Source: Fuerstiella sp. (GTDB lineage Bacteria > Planctomycetota > Planctomycetia > Planctomycetales > Planctomycetaceae). From it: a stretch of DNA of 64,000 nt. Location: assembly GCA_022843805.1 (NCBI GenBank), contig JALHMY010000002.1, positions 62,001-126,000 on the forward strand. The letters run 5' to 3'. The stretch's first letter is position 1. Every line of letters starts with the position of its first letter. The translations under genes and the position numbers were made by a program. Below are positions 63,716-64,000 of this stretch, piece by piece. The notes under the pieces are model-generated. The model searched no databases and had not been told where the DNA came from. It worked only from the letters and a program-made list of their open reading frames with translations.

Positions 63716-63827
63716 TCCCGTCGGCGGAGCGACGGGTGTACAGTACACCCGTCGCTCCGCCGACGGGATCTTGCAGCGGTTGAGATTTCCTCAGCGCAAA
63801 AACAGGAAGGCGATTATAGACAAGTCC
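63716..63827. repeat. 112-bp dispersed element with a 53-bp palindrome, copy 2 (inverted)
   Basis: The palindrome at 63716-63768 is the same as 9455-9507 except one base at its centre. The leader on its right side, read on the minus strand, starts GGACTTGTC and ends CCGCTGCAAGA. It aligns with the leader of copy 1 over about 59 positions (roughly two-thirds identical). The element ends at 63827, directly against the stop codon of the BON-domain gene. Confidence 0.86.
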
Positions 63828-64000
63828 CTACGGCACGTTGAGCGGTTCGATTTGGCTGTCTGCAATCTGAATCTGGTTTTCGACGCGACGAATGCCAGGC
63901 TGCAGCCGAATCAGATTGGCTGCCAGACTGCGAGTCTCCACGCTTGTCGTAAAACCGGAGATGATTGCCACACCGCCCGTGGAAACTTCCACATTCAGGC
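63828..64000 (-). CDS. BON-domain protein, 5'-truncated by window edge
   Basis: The minus-strand frame is open from the window end down to the TAG at 63828-63830. The visible 56 residues read LNVEVSTGGVAIISGFTTSV ETRSLAANLIRLQPGIRRVE NQIQI, the conserved BON pattern (VxVxxGxVxLxG, then a helix, GVxxVxNxI). BON domains bind membranes or lipids in OsmY-like and secretin proteins. The N-terminus is off the window, so the full architecture is unknown. Confidence 0.82.
   Translation of the reverse strand, partial: LNVEVSTGGVAIISGFTTSVETRSLAANLIRLQPGIRRVENQIQIADSQIEPLNVP

Larger units (their letters stand above)
63194..63827. other. intergenic region with microsatellite and palindromic element
   Basis: About 630 bases without a gene. 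It contains a GGGAATGAT microsatellite (63329-63357) and the second copy of the 53-bp palindrome element (63716-63827). Small frames in both directions have no support. Confidence 0.5.

Overview
The window looks like a chromosomal segment of a planctomycete (Planctomycetota, probably order Planctomycetales). The evidence is a DUF1559 prepilin-like protein, a solitary gene of the tetrahydromethanopterin-linked C1 family, a very long TolC-type lipoprotein, several small proteins of planctomycete type, and clusters of GC-rich intergenic repeats that read as pseudo-peptides (GSAGASPSR type) when translated. The strain cannot be named from the sequence. There are no rRNA genes, prophage or CRISPR arrays. 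One tRNA-Thr(CGU) is present. Both window edges cut genes: an unknown protein on the left and a BON-domain protein on the right.

Layout. 1-9 kb: edge gene, two paralogous small proteins, gpsA, a saccharopine-dehydrogenase-like/VOC-like gene pair, a small secreted protein, murA and prmC. 9.5-16.8 kb: a four-gene efflux operon on the minus strand (TolC-like lipoprotein, membrane fusion protein, ATPase, MacB-type permease). EF-hand calcium loops occur in both the TolC-like protein and the fusion protein. 17-25 kb: H4MPT-family gene, a small membrane protein, a 76-bp/41-bp repeat cluster, a TPR-like gene, uvrB, nadD, a DUF1579 protein and tRNA-Thr. 25-28.4 kb is the most accessory part: a WYL regulator that looks 3'-truncated, a REP-associated tyrosine transposase (RAYT) enclosed by four REP palindromes, a zinc-ribbon gene and its decayed miniature copy. 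28.4-35 kb: a lipoprotein, a DUF1559 protein with a clear terminator, a sodium/solute symporter, a second repeat cluster, an LssY_C protein and an ATP-grasp protein. 35-49 kb is mostly core metabolism: trpB-metF, pgi, an amino-acid permease, an orphan ABC-2 permease, folD, a PPi-type phosphofructokinase, pepP-accB-accC, an EVE protein and an aldehyde dehydrogenase. 49-64 kb: a STAS/anti-sigma kinase pair, a DUF900 lipoprotein hydrolase, an ABC exporter whose permease carries a large extracytoplasmic domain, a thioesterase, a three-gene secreted operon (SGNH hydrolase, HEAT-like protein, PQQ-type propeller), a mini-lipoprotein and an exported M20 peptidase.

How the parts fit. Housekeeping functions cover peptidoglycan (murA), glycolysis (pgi, PPi-PFK), fatty-acid synthesis (accB, accC), folate C1 metabolism (folD, metF), NAD (nadD), repair (uvrB) and release-factor methylation (prmC). 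The most interesting features are the calcium-loop-bearing efflux operon, the ABC permease with a propeller-like insert, the RAYT/REP unit, the VOC plus lysine/saccharopine-dehydrogenase-like pair, and several families of palindromic dispersed elements present in two or more copies. All function calls come from reading motifs; no database search was run.
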